A stretch of DNA of 34,453 bases from an uncultured Frankineae bacterium (GCA_902805805.1 CADCUE010000148.1:1-34453), one strand, 5' to 3'. Shown: positions 7,323 through 13,924, numbered from the stretch's first letter. Notes: generated by a model not told the origin, from the letters alone. Numbers and translations: made by a program.

Positions 7323-8038
7323 GGCGGCTGCTCGTCGTCCTGGTCGTCCTGCTGGCCCTCGTCGCGGTGGCCGACCGCGCAGGGGCGGCGTGGGCGGCCC
7401 GGGCGCTGGCGCAGGAGATGCAGCGCACCGGCGGTCTGGCCGAGCCGCCGCAGGTGACGATCGCGGGGGTGCCGTTCCTGACGCAGGCCCTGCGCGGCCG
7501 CTACCGCGCCATCGACGTGGTCGCCAGGGACGTGCCGGCGGGTGAGGTGCAGGGGGTGCCGGTCGTCCTGCGGACGATGTCCGCGACGCTGCGCGGGGCG
7601 CGGGTGCCGCTGGCCGACGCGCTGGCCGGCACGGTCAGCTCGGTCCCGGTGGACCGGCTCGACGCCCGGGCCCTCGTGCCGTACGACGTCTTCGCCCGCA
7701 GCGGCGCCCAGGGCCGGCGGCTCACCGTGTCCCCGCAGGGCGACCGCGTCCGCGTGCAGGGCCGGGTGCGGGTCCTCGGCCAGGACCTCACCGCCTCCGC
7801 GCTCAGCCGGCTCACGCTCGACGACGACGTGCTGGTGGTGACGGCCGAGTCCTACGACGTCGGCGGGGCGCTCGCCGACCGGCTGGTCACCCGGGCGCTG
7901 GGCGAGCGCCTGGACCTGCGGCTGGACCTCGGCGGGCTGCCGTACGGCCTGCAGGTCGACACGGTGCAGGTGCGGGCCGACGGCGTCGCGGTGACGGCCA
8001 CGGCGGTCGACGCCGTGCTGCAGGCGCCCGCCGGCTGA
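7319..8038 (+). CDS. LmeA-like phospholipid-binding protein (DUF2993), probable CTG start
   Basis: A 239-residue protein of the LmeA family (Rv0817c in M. tuberculosis), a periplasmic phospholipid-binding protein affecting lipomannan maturation in mycobacteria. If CTG at 7319 is used, the protein begins M-RRLLVVLVVLLALVAVAD, a classic membrane anchor/signal. The first GTG (7367) would remove the whole hydrophobic anchor. No ATG, GTG or TTG exists between 7319 and 7367, and the CTG shares CTGA with the upstream stop, the same 4-nt overlap used by many neighbours. The body shows the family pattern with repeated beta strands (VTIAGVPFLTQALRGRY, LPYGLQVDTVQVRADGVAVTA). Rhodanese, sseC and glnR neighbours match the mycobacterial order. 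Confidence 0.8.
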   Translation: MRRLLVVLVVLLALVAVADRAGAAWAARALAQEMQRTGGLAEPPQVTIAGVPFLTQALRGRYRAIDVVARDVPAGEVQGVPVVLRTMSATLRGARVPLADALAGTVSSVPVDRLDARALVPYDVFARSGAQGRRLTVSPQGDRVRVQGRVRVLGQDLTASALSRLTLDDDVLVVTAESYDVGGALADRLVTRALGERLDLRLDLGGLPYGLQVDTVQVRADGVAVTATAVDAVLQAPAG

Positions 8039-8067
8039 AGCCCAGGGAGCAGGCTCGGCGCAGGGGC

Positions 8068-8079
8068 TACCCTGGCCGC
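8068..8079 (+). promoter_or_regulatory. -10 box for leaderless cysteine leader peptide
   Basis: TACCCT (8068-8073) lies 6 nt before the ATG at 8080, so transcription probably starts at the A of the start codon. No Shine-Dalgarno sequence is present. Confidence 0.6.
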
Positions 8080-8166
8080 ATGCAGCCCTCCGTCGTCGTT
8101 GCGCTCGTCAGGCGCCGCACGGTCGACTTCTGCCGCACGGGCACGTGCCTGTGTCGCACGCCCTGA
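8080..8166 (+). CDS. Cysteine-rich leader peptide (28 aa), candidate translational attenuator
   Basis: Translation from 8080 gives 28 residues containing C18, C23 and C25 in the cluster DFCRTGTCLCRTP, followed by TGA (8164-8166). It is leaderless (see the -10 box). In mycobacteria, polycysteine leaderless short ORFs upstream of sulfur genes act as cysteine-responsive attenuators: when Cys-tRNA is scarce, ribosomes stall in the Cys codons and the downstream genes are expressed. Placement 106 nt before a rhodanese (CysA2-type) gene and sseC fits that model exactly. The peptide itself is probably not functional as a protein. It is too short for standard callers. Confidence 0.75.
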   Translation: MQPSVVVALVRRRTVDFCRTGTCLCRTP

Positions 8167-8209
8167 GCTGAGCCCGCGCTCCACTGGCCGACCAGGACCC
8201 CCGCTGCGC

Positions 8210-8229
8210 CCTGCCGCTCGTCCGGCAGG
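8210..8229 (+). terminator. Hairpin between leader peptide and rhodanese gene, possible attenuator element
   Basis: A 7-bp stem (CCTGCCG 8210-8216 with CGGCAGG 8223-8229) and a 6-nt loop lie between the leader peptide and the SD (AGGAG) of the rhodanese gene, followed by a C-rich stretch. It could be part of the attenuation switch; no alternative pairing was worked out. Confidence 0.3.
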
Positions 8230-8272
8230 CCCCCTCGACATCCCCGCACACCTCTCGTGAAGGAGCTACCGC

Positions 8273-9106
8273 ATGAGCCGCTCGGACGTGCTCGTCGACG
8301 CCGACTGGGCCGAGGCCCACCTGGACGACCCCGACATCGTGTTCGTCGAGGTCGACGAGGACGTGTCCGCCTACGACGGCGGGCACCTCAGGAACGCCGT
8401 ACGCCTGGACTGGACCAAGGAGCTGCAGCAGCCGGCCGCCCGCGACCTCATCGACCGCGACGACTTCTCGGCGCTGATGAGCGCGAAGGGCATCGCCAAC
8501 GACTCGACCGTCGTGCTCTACGGCGGCAACAACAACTGGTTCGCGGCCTACGCCTACTGGCAGTTCAAGCTGTACGGCCACGAGAACGTCAAGCTGCTCG
8601 ACGGCGGCCGCAAGAAGTGGGAGCTCGACGGGCGCGAGCTGGTCCAGTCCGTCCCCGAGCGGGCCACGACCTCCTACGTCGCGAAGGACCCCGACCTGTC
8701 GATCCGGGCGTTCCGCGACGAGGTCGTCGCCTCGATCGGGGAGAAGAACCTCGTCGACGTGCGCAGCCCCGACGAGTTCAGCGGCAAGATCAAGGCTCCG
8801 GCGCACCTGCCGCAGGAGCAGTCGCAGCGCGCCGGTCACATCCCGACCGCGATCAACATCCCGTGGAGCAAGGCGGCGGCCGACGACGGCACGTTCCGCT
8901 CCGACGACGAGCTGGCCAAGCTGTACGCCGCGGAGAGCTTCCAGGTCGGCACGCCGACCATCGCCTACTGCCGCATCGGCGAGCGCTCCTCGCACACCTG
9001 GTTCGTGCTGCACGAGCTGCTCGGCGAGACCGACGTCAAGAACTACGACGGCTCCTGGGCCGAGTACGGCTCGCTCGTCGGCGTGCCCGTGCAGAAGGAC
9101 GTCTGA
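8273..9106 (+). CDS. Thiosulfate sulfurtransferase (CysA2/SseA-type, double rhodanese)
   Basis: A 277-residue tandem-rhodanese protein. It transfers sulfane sulfur from thiosulfate (or 3-mercaptopyruvate) to cyanide or thiols through a Cys persulfide. The N-terminal rhodanese domain (about 1-130) is inactive-type, with the GGNNNWFAAYAYW segment where an active Cys would be expected. The C-terminal domain has the active loop C233-RIGERSS, with a CRxGxRS pattern suited to thiosulfate. The ATG at 8273 follows GAAGGAGC. The gene is 1 nt overlapped with sseC (TGATG) and preceded by the Cys-rich leader peptide, so expression is probably raised when cysteine is low. Cytoplasmic. Confidence 0.92.
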   Translation: MSRSDVLVDADWAEAHLDDPDIVFVEVDEDVSAYDGGHLRNAVRLDWTKELQQPAARDLIDRDDFSALMSAKGIANDSTVVLYGGNNNWFAAYAYWQFKLYGHENVKLLDGGRKKWELDGRELVQSVPERATTSYVAKDPDLSIRAFRDEVVASIGEKNLVDVRSPDEFSGKIKAPAHLPQEQSQRAGHIPTAINIPWSKAAADDGTFRSDDELAKLYAAESFQVGTPTIAYCRIGERSSHTWFVLHELLGETDVKNYDGSWAEYGSLVGVPVQKDV

Positions 9107-9405
9107 TGTGCGGCTCGCCTGACCAGGACACGCTGCCGGCCCTCGAGGTCAGCGCCAGGGAGGCCGTCGTGCACGGCACGGTCACCCGCGACGGCGCACC
9201 GCTCGGCGGCGCGTACGTCCGGCTGCTCGACACCACGGGCGAGTTCACCGCCGAGGTGCAGAGCTCGGCGACCGGCTACTTCCGCTTCTACGCGGCGGCC
9301 GGCGACTGGACGCTCCGCACGCTGTTCCGCGGCGGGTCCGTCGACACCGGCGTGACGGCCGTCCAGGGCGAGGCCGTCGAGGCCTCGGTCGTCGTCCCGG
9401 CCTAG
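9106..9405 (+). CDS. SseC / DUF1416 sulfur-metabolism protein
   Basis: A 99-residue DUF1416 protein (SseC in M. tuberculosis, always next to a CysA2-type rhodanese). It begins MCGSPDQ, with a conserved Cys at position 2, and then forms a transthyretin-like beta sandwich (VVHGTVTRDGAPLGGAYVRL, ATGYFRFYAAAGDWTLRTL). The molecular role is unknown; the conserved N-terminal Cys next to a sulfurtransferase suggests it could accept persulfide sulfur, which is inference. The ATG overlaps the rhodanese stop by one base. The pair ends at the strong hairpin at 9414-9450. Confidence 0.88.
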   Translation: MCGSPDQDTLPALEVSAREAVVHGTVTRDGAPLGGAYVRLLDTTGEFTAEVQSSATGYFRFYAAAGDWTLRTLFRGGSVDTGVTAVQGEAVEASVVVPA

Positions 9406-9413
9406 TCCGACGT

Positions 9414-9450
9414 CCGGCCGCGGCCGTCCTGCCGGGACGTCCGCGGCCGG
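9414..9450 (+). terminator. Strong intrinsic hairpin ending the rhodanese-sseC operon
   Basis: CCGGCCGCGG (9414-9423) pairs perfectly with CCGCGGCCGG (9441-9450). After one C/T mismatch the stem continues with CGTCC/GGACG around a 5-nt loop, about 15 pairs in all. It is followed directly by a -10-like box, not a U-tract. Confidence 0.7.
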
Positions 9451-9456
9451 TAGCAT
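9451..9456 (+). promoter_or_regulatory. -10-like box for the 33-aa membrane peptide gene
   Basis: TAGCAT abuts the terminator hairpin. A start point about 7 nt later would give a leader of roughly 25 nt containing the purine-rich AGGAAAGG that precedes the GTG at 9490. Confidence 0.45.
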
Positions 9457-9489
9457 CGCAGCCCCCGTCGCCCGCAGGAAAGGCCCGCC

Positions 9490-9591
9490 GTGCTCGAGCT
9501 CTTCTACACCGGGATCCTCGTGCTGGTGTTCCTGTTCATCACCTGGTTCGCGGTCTACGTCGTCTACAAGCTCTACGAGGGCCAGCGCTAG
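9490..9591 (+). CDS. Small single-span membrane protein (33 aa)
   Basis: A GTG at 9490 preceded by AGGAAAGG opens a 33-codon frame ending TAG (9589-9591). The protein is almost entirely one transmembrane helix (LELFYTGILVLVFLFITWF) rich in aromatic residues, followed by a short tail VYVVYKLYEGQR with positive charge, suggesting a cytoplasmic C-terminus. The nitrobindin-like gene starts 2 nt after the stop, so the two are co-translated. Function unknown; I believe similar small proteins sit at this locus in other actinobacteria, which supports a real gene. Confidence 0.7.
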   Translation: MLELFYTGILVLVFLFITWFAVYVVYKLYEGQR

Positions 9592-9593
9592 CG

Positions 9594-10091
9594 GTGGAGC
9601 TGCACGAGCGCCTGGAGCCGCTGGCCTTCCTCGTCGGCGCCTGGCGCGGCCTGGGCGTGGTCGGCTACCCCACGGTGCAGCAGGCCCGCTACGAGCAGGA
9701 GGTCGTCTTCGCGCACGACGGCCGGCCCTTCCTCGAGTACTCCAGCCGCACCTGGCTCCTGGACGACGACGGCCGGCGGGTCCGGCCGGGCGCGCGCGAG
9801 GCGGGCTGGTGGCGCCCGGGGCGCGAGCCCCGCGACGTCGAGGTCCTGCTGGCGCACCCCACCGGCATCGTCGAGGTCCACGTCGGCGAGGTGGCCTTCC
9901 GCAAGGTCGAGCTGCGCACCGACGTGGTGGCGCGCACGGAGACCGCCAAAGAGGTGACGGCGCTGCACCGGCTCTACGGGATCGTCGAGGACACCGATCT
10001 GGCCTACGCGGTCGACCTCGCAGCCGTCGGGCAGCCGCTGCAGCCGCACCTGTCCGCGCGCCTGTCGCCCGTGCAGGGCCAGCTCTCCTAG
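9594..10091 (+). CDS. Nitrobindin-like heme-binding beta-barrel protein (DUF1794/FABP-like)
   Basis: A 165-residue protein with the nitrobindin signature: LVGAWRGLGVVGYP near the N-terminus matches GxWxGxG...GxYP. A C-terminal His (H152 in PHLSARL) is at the position of the heme-ligating His in the family (M. tuberculosis Rv2717c, human THAP4 domain, plant nitrobindin). The fold is a 10-stranded barrel binding ferric heme b, linked to peroxynitrite isomerisation and NO handling. The GTG start at 9594 follows the 33-aa peptide stop by 2 nt. Followed by a large structured region. Confidence 0.88.
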   Translation: MELHERLEPLAFLVGAWRGLGVVGYPTVQQARYEQEVVFAHDGRPFLEYSSRTWLLDDDGRRVRPGAREAGWWRPGREPRDVEVLLAHPTGIVEVHVGEVAFRKVELRTDVVARTETAKEVTALHRLYGIVEDTDLAYAVDLAAVGQPLQPHLSARLSPVQGQLS

Positions 10092-10116
10092 GGACCGAGC
10101 TCGTCGGACACGGCGG

Positions 10117-10179
10117 ACCCCGAGCCACTTCCTCTCCGGACAGGAGAGGGCCGGCTGGACACGGCCGGCGGCTCGGGGT
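10117..10179 (+). terminator. Multi-stem inverted-repeat structure after the nitrobindin-like gene
   Basis: The outer stem ACCCCGAGCC (10117-10126) / GGCTCGGGGT (10170-10179) is a perfect 10 bp. It encloses a second perfect hairpin CCTCTCC/GGAGAGG (10131-10149, loop GGACA) and a weaker GC-rich hairpin around 10150-10168, giving a three-way-junction shape. It may be a terminator or the body of a small RNA. Confidence 0.5.
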
Positions 10180-10366
10180 CGGGTGCCTGTCTGGGATTCG
10201 CCGAACGCCCGGAAGGGCGCGCGAGACTCTCAGCGTGCAGTCCTTGCGGGCGTCCTAGCGGACAGCCACCTCACTCGTCCGATGGGTACTCAAGTGTTCG
10301 GACCACCTCCTCTCCAGTGTGCTGACGAGCGTAGGCCGCGCCCGCGCCGTTGTCACCGGGAAATGC
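10180..10366. other. 187-bp non-coding stretch between convergent genes, no gene seen
   Basis: No credible ORF was found. Short inverted repeats are visible (GTCC-TAGC-GGAC near 10254; TCCGA...TCGGA near 10279-10302), with slightly lower GC than the surroundings. It is longer than a space between convergent genes needs, so a small RNA is possible. Confidence 0.3.
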
Positions 10367-10681
10367 TCAGGCCGAGATGACGGCGGTCGTCGTGAAGACG
10401 CCGCTCCCCTCGGCCAGGCACACGGCCAGGGCCACGGCGCCGACGACCGTCGCGCAGACGCTCTCCCAGCGCTCGAACCGCGTCTCGGAGATCAGCTGCG
10501 ACGAGCCGCCGAGCAGCACGCACCCGAGGGCGACGACGGCGCCGGGGTCGTAGGCACCGGCGACGGTCAGCAGCACCGCCACGACGGCGAGCACGACGGT
10601 CGTGGCGGCGAAGACCTCGTCGCGCGTGCGGGGCAGGCGCGGACGCGGCAGCGAGGTGCGGTGTGCGGTGGCCTGGGACAC
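10367..10681 (-). CDS. Small membrane protein, unknown function
   Basis: With a GTG at 10681 (GGGAGA 5 nt upstream), 104 residues. A basic hydrophilic N-terminus (about 1-30, RPRLPRTRDE) is followed by three hydrophobic helices (FAATTVVLAVVAVLLTVAG; GAVVALGCVLLGGSSQL; SVCATVVGAVALAVCLAEG) separated by the polar loop ISETRFERWE. The pattern is that of a small three-span integral membrane protein; I do not recognise a family. It is the last gene of a minus-strand group separated by 106 bp from the next gene upstream, so it may have its own promoter. Confidence 0.6.
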   Translation of the reverse strand: MSQATAHRTSLPRPRLPRTRDEVFAATTVVLAVVAVLLTVAGAYDPGAVVALGCVLLGGSSQLISETRFERWESVCATVVGAVALAVCLAEGSGVFTTTAVISA

Positions 10682-10787
10682 GGCGTCTCCCGGTCGTTCG
10701 AGGGCTCGGACGGGCGGCGCGGGAGCACGGTGCCGGACGGTCACGACTGTGCGCCGAAGCGGGCGGGCGTGCAAGGGGTCAGCGGCG

Positions 10788-11312
10788 TCAGCGGACGACG
10801 ACCCGGGCCGTGTCGAGCGGGTGGTCGGCGAGCGTCGTCGGCAGCGGACGGGCGAGCAGGCAGGCCCCGGCCACCGCCACCAGTCCCGCGACGGCCAGGC
10901 CGGCGCCGGGTCTGGGCCGCCGGGCGCACACCGCGAGGTAGCCCCACCCGCCGAGCAGCAGCGCCGCCAGCGCGACGAGCACCGGGGAGGGGGCGGTGTG
11001 CAGGGAGATGTGCCCGAGGTAGACGTCCATCGACGGCTCGTGCGGCATGCGGGCGTAGCGGAACTGCAGGTCCGGGACGATCGACACGAGCTGGCCCGCG
11101 AGCAGCGCGGGGACGGCCGGCAGGCGCCACCGGGTCACCGCCCCGACGAGCGCGGCCGTGGACAGCCCGGCGCCCCAGCCCACCAGCTGGTGCAGCAGGT
11201 AGTGCCACCACGTCCCCAGGGCCAGGTAGGCGAGGGCGACGGCGACCTCCAGGCTGAGGACCCCTGCCAGCGCCGCGGCCAGGCCCAGCTGCCTCACGGC
11301 GGGACGCCTCAC
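10788..11312 (-). CDS. Polytopic membrane protein with conserved-looking His residues, unknown function
   Basis: A 174-residue membrane protein from a GTG at 11312 that shares GTGA with the upstream gene's stop. About five hydrophobic segments are visible. Between them are His-containing stretches at membrane borders: WWHYLLHQLVGW, RMPHEPSMDVYLGHISLHT. The clustered His, Met and Asp residues could bind a metal or heme, but no family was recognised. Translational coupling to the membrane-anchored thioredoxin-fold-like protein suggests a joint envelope or redox role. A Fur-family gene is divergent from this pair. Confidence 0.65.
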   Translation of the reverse strand: MRRPAVRQLGLAAALAGVLSLEVAVALAYLALGTWWHYLLHQLVGWGAGLSTAALVGAVTRWRLPAVPALLAGQLVSIVPDLQFRYARMPHEPSMDVYLGHISLHTAPSPVLVALAALLLGGWGYLAVCARRPRPGAGLAVAGLVAVAGACLLARPLPTTLADHPLDTARVVVR

Positions 11313-11773
11313 GGTGCGTGGTCCAGGTGCTCCAGGAGGACCTCCTGCTCGAACGCGTGCCGCGCCCAGCCCGGGTCGTAGGTGCGGTAGCGCACCCGCG
11401 ACCGGGCGTCCACCAGGACGTAGCCGTCCTGGCACTCCTGCGCCGCCAGCGGCAGGGCGAGCCGGCGGGCCAGCGCCGGGTCCGAGGTCACGACCCGGCG
11501 GTACGCCGGGTCGAGGCGGTGCCGCGCGACGGTCCCCGACGAGGCCGCCTGCTCGCAGGTCACCACGACCATGGTCGGCCGGCCGTCGACGGCCTGCACG
11601 CCCGGGACGCGCTCGGACAGCGCGAGCACGGCCAGCTGCGCCAGCCCGTCGTCCGGGGCGGACGCGTGCCCGGTCGCGAACCAGCCGGCCACCAGCGCCG
11701 CCGACACCGCCTGGACGACGACCACGACGACGACGTCGAGGCGTGCCCGGCGCCCCGCGACGGGTTGGGTCAC
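11309..11773 (-). CDS. Membrane-anchored thioredoxin-fold-like protein lacking CXXC
   Basis: A 154-residue protein from a leaderless GTG at 11773. An N-terminal anchor (LDVVVVVVVQAVSAALVAGW, residues 12-31) precedes an exported domain. The domain has strand TMVVVTC, then PALARRLALPLAAQ, ECQDGYVLVDA and RVRYRTYDPG, which resembles the last half of a TlpA/SCO-like thioredoxin fold (DGYVLVD followed by a basic strand). Only single Cys residues (TCEQ, ECQD) replace a CXXC motif, so ordinary disulfide exchange is unlikely. The fold assignment is tentative. It is coupled to the next membrane gene and divergent from the fur-like gene with a shared promoter. Confidence 0.6.
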   Translation of the reverse strand: MTQPVAGRRARLDVVVVVVVQAVSAALVAGWFATGHASAPDDGLAQLAVLALSERVPGVQAVDGRPTMVVVTCEQAASSGTVARHRLDPAYRRVVTSDPALARRLALPLAAQECQDGYVLVDARSRVRYRTYDPGWARHAFEQEVLLEHLDHAP

Positions 11774-11797
11774 GCCGTGGAGGCTAGTGTCCGCCCC
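11774..11797. promoter_or_regulatory. Symmetric bidirectional leaderless promoter
   Basis: The 24-bp spacer contains AGGCTAGTGT (11781-11790). Plus strand: TAGTGT (11785-11790), then 7 nt, then ATG 11798. Minus strand: TAGCCT (complement of 11781-11786), then 7 nt, then GTG 11773. The two -10 elements share the central TA. Confidence 0.65.
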
Positions 11798-12256
11798 ATG
11801 GGCCGCACCGTGCCGGGCGAGGCGCTCGAGCACGCGCTGGGCGCGGGTCTGCAGGCGCGGCTGCGGGCGCGCGGCTACCGGCTCACACCGCAGCGCCAGC
11901 TGGTGCTGCAGGCGGTCGCCGAGCTCGGCCACGCCACGCCGGAGGACATCGTCACGGCGGTGCAGCGCACCGCGACCGGCGTCAACATCAGCACCGTCTA
12001 CCGCACGCTGGAGCTGCTCGAGGAGCTCGGGCTGGTCCGGCACACCCACCTCGGGCACGGTGCGCCGACCTACTCGGTCAGCACCGACGACGACCACGTG
12101 CACCTCGTCTGCCGCGACTGCGGCGATGTGCAGGAGGCCTCGCCGGAGGTCGTCGCCCCCGTCGTGCAGCAGCTGGCGGCCACGCACGGTTTCCACGTGG
12201 ACGTCGGGCACTTCGCCGTCTTCGGCCGCTGCCGGCAGTGCGCCGCCGACGGCTGA
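11798..12256 (+). CDS. Fur-family metalloregulator
   Basis: A 152-residue Fur/PerR/Zur-family repressor. The winged helix (about 20-85) has RLTPQRQLVLQAV, ISTVYRTLELLEELGLV. The dimerisation/metal part has DDHVHLVCRDCGDVQE and FAVFGRCRQC, two CXXC pairs that hold structural zinc, plus HVHLVC and the H/D residues of the regulatory site. Whether it senses iron, zinc or peroxide cannot be decided from the sequence alone. The ATG at 11798 is leaderless and shares a promoter with the divergent thioredoxin-fold-like gene. A YgfZ-type gene follows 35 nt downstream; I recall the same pairing in Streptomyces. Confidence 0.9.
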   Translation: MGRTVPGEALEHALGAGLQARLRARGYRLTPQRQLVLQAVAELGHATPEDIVTAVQRTATGVNISTVYRTLELLEELGLVRHTHLGHGAPTYSVSTDDDHVHLVCRDCGDVQEASPEVVAPVVQQLAATHGFHVDVGHFAVFGRCRQCAADG

Positions 12257-12291
12257 GGGAATCGCCGGCCCGGCAGCGCGTTCCTCCCGGT

Positions 12292-13254
12292 GTGACGACC
12301 GCGCCGCCCGCGAGTGCCCTGCTGAGCCGTCCCGGCGCCGTCCCCGCCGACCCTCCGGACGCCGGGGTCGCCGCCCACTACGGCGACCCGTTCGCCGAGC
12401 AGCGACGCCTCGAGCGGGGCTCGGCGCTGGTCGACCTGTCGCACCGGCCGGTCGTGCGCATCGCCGGCCCGGACCGGCTGACCTGGCTGCACAGCCTGCT
12501 GACCCAGTCGCTGACCGACCTGCCCGCGCAGACGTGGACGCAGGCCCTGGTGCTGTCGCCCCACGGTCACGTCGAGCACCACCTGCACCTCGTCGACGAC
12601 GGCGAGGCGGTCCTCGCGCACGTCGAGCCCGGGACGGCCGCAGCGCTGGTCGAGTTCCTGCGGCGGATGCAGTTCCTGCTCCGCGTGGAGGTGGACGACG
12701 TCAGCGACGCCTGGGCGGTCGTCGCCGACCCCGGCGTGCGGCTGGTGCCCCGTGACGAGCTCGGGGCGTACGACGGTCCGCTCGCCGGTGCCCTGGCCTT
12801 CGAGGCGCTGCGCGTCGCGGCGCGCACGCCCCGGCTGGGGTTGGACACCGACCACCGCACCCTGCCGCACGAGGTCGGCTGGCTCACGAGCGCCGTCCAC
12901 CTCGACAAGGGCTGCTACCGCGGGCAGGAGACGGTCGCCCGGGTGCACAACCTCGGCCGTCCGCCCCGGCGGCTGGTCCTGCTGCACCTCGACGGCTCGG
13001 ACAGCGAGCTGCCCGCCGCCGGCGACGACGTGCTGCTCGACGGGCGGGTGGTCGGCCGGGTCGGGACGGCCGCGCGCCACCACGAGCTCGGCCCCGTCGC
13101 GCTGGCCCTGGTCAAGCGGTCGGTGCCGGACGGCGCCGCGCTGCTCGCCGGTCCGGTCGCCGCGCGGGTGGACGACGAGCCGGCCTTCGAGCTGCCCGTG
13201 TCGCCGGCGCGGCAGGCCGCGGCGGCGCGCGAGTCCCTGCTCCGTCGGCGGTAG
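12292..13254 (+). CDS. ygfZ: YgfZ/GcvT-like tetrahydrofolate-dependent Fe-S cluster repair protein
   Basis: A 320-residue YgfZ-family protein (IBA57-like), which uses tetrahydrofolate to help mature or repair Fe-S enzymes. The signature KGCYRGQE is present (K206-E213, Cys208 being the redox-critical residue). The N-terminal part has the GcvT-like folate region (LVDLSHRPVVRIAGPDRLTWLHSLLTQ). GTG at 12292 was chosen because the upstream sequence encodes nothing conserved. The gene follows the Fur-family regulator by 35 nt, which may link Fe-S repair to metal or oxidative stress. It is followed by rsiG with about 80 nt between. Confidence 0.9.
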   Translation: MTTAPPASALLSRPGAVPADPPDAGVAAHYGDPFAEQRRLERGSALVDLSHRPVVRIAGPDRLTWLHSLLTQSLTDLPAQTWTQALVLSPHGHVEHHLHLVDDGEAVLAHVEPGTAAALVEFLRRMQFLLRVEVDDVSDAWAVVADPGVRLVPRDELGAYDGPLAGALAFEALRVAARTPRLGLDTDHRTLPHEVGWLTSAVHLDKGCYRGQETVARVHNLGRPPRRLVLLHLDGSDSELPAAGDDVLLDGRVVGRVGTAARHHELGPVALALVKRSVPDGAALLAGPVAARVDDEPAFELPVSPARQAAAARESLLRRR

Positions 13255-13333
13255 CCGCCGTACGCGCTGCGTGACGCCCCACCGCGACATCTGCGACGAT
13301 GGGCGCTCGGTCACCACTGCGAAGGAGCACCGC

Positions 13334-13924
13334 GTGAGCGTCGAGGGCACCCCGGCGACCCCCCGGCCGGGCAACCGGCGGATCGACCGTGTGCTGGCCG
13401 AGGACTTCCTGGACGGTCTGCAGGGCCTGCCGCTGCGCGAGGTCCGCGAGCTGCGGGCCGACGCCGAGCAGGAGGAGGTCGACCTGTCCTACCTGCGCCG
13501 CATGGTGCAGGGACGGCTCGACATCCTGCGGGCCGAGCTCAACCGCCGCGACGGCACCGGCGCCCAGGACCTGGTGCAGGGCCTGGCCGCGATCCTGGCC
13601 GACGAGCCCCGCGCCCCCGCGCGCGGGCTCGGCCGGCACACCACCGTGGAGCCGTCCCGGGCCGACAGCCACCGGCGCTACGTCGAGGCGCTCGTCGCCG
13701 ACGTCGACCTGTCGGACGTGTCCGCCCGGTCGACCGACGAGCTCGCGCACGCGCTGCGGACGCTCTCGGAGGAGGAGCGGGGGCTGTCCGGCAAGCGCCG
13801 TCAGGTGCAGCAGGTGATGGATGCCTGCGGCGCCGAGATCACCCGCCGCTACCGCGACGGCGAGGCCGACGTCTCCACCCTGCTCAGCGAGCAGCCGACC
13901 GGACCCGCCCCGCGCGGCGCGTGA
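13334..13924 (+). CDS. rsiG: RsiG-type c-di-GMP-binding anti-sigma factor
   Basis: A 196-residue helical protein with two exact copies of the RsiG c-di-GMP motif E(X)3S(X)2R(X)3Q(X)3D: E48-S52-R55-Q59-D63 and E148-S152-R155-Q159-D163. In Streptomyces RsiG binds a c-di-GMP dimer between two antiparallel helices carrying these motifs and then sequesters the sporulation sigma factor WhiG. The surrounding sequence (LPLREVRELRADAEQEEVDL, SYLRRMVQGRLDIL) also matches my memory of the family. GTG at 13334 follows GAAGGAGC. The stop overlaps the asparaginase GTG (GTGA). No sigma factor gene lies nearby, so the partner (a WhiG/FliA-type sigma) must be elsewhere. Confidence 0.92.
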   Translation: MSVEGTPATPRPGNRRIDRVLAEDFLDGLQGLPLREVRELRADAEQEEVDLSYLRRMVQGRLDILRAELNRRDGTGAQDLVQGLAAILADEPRAPARGLGRHTTVEPSRADSHRRYVEALVADVDLSDVSARSTDELAHALRTLSEEERGLSGKRRQVQQVMDACGAEITRRYRDGEADVSTLLSEQPTGPAPRGA

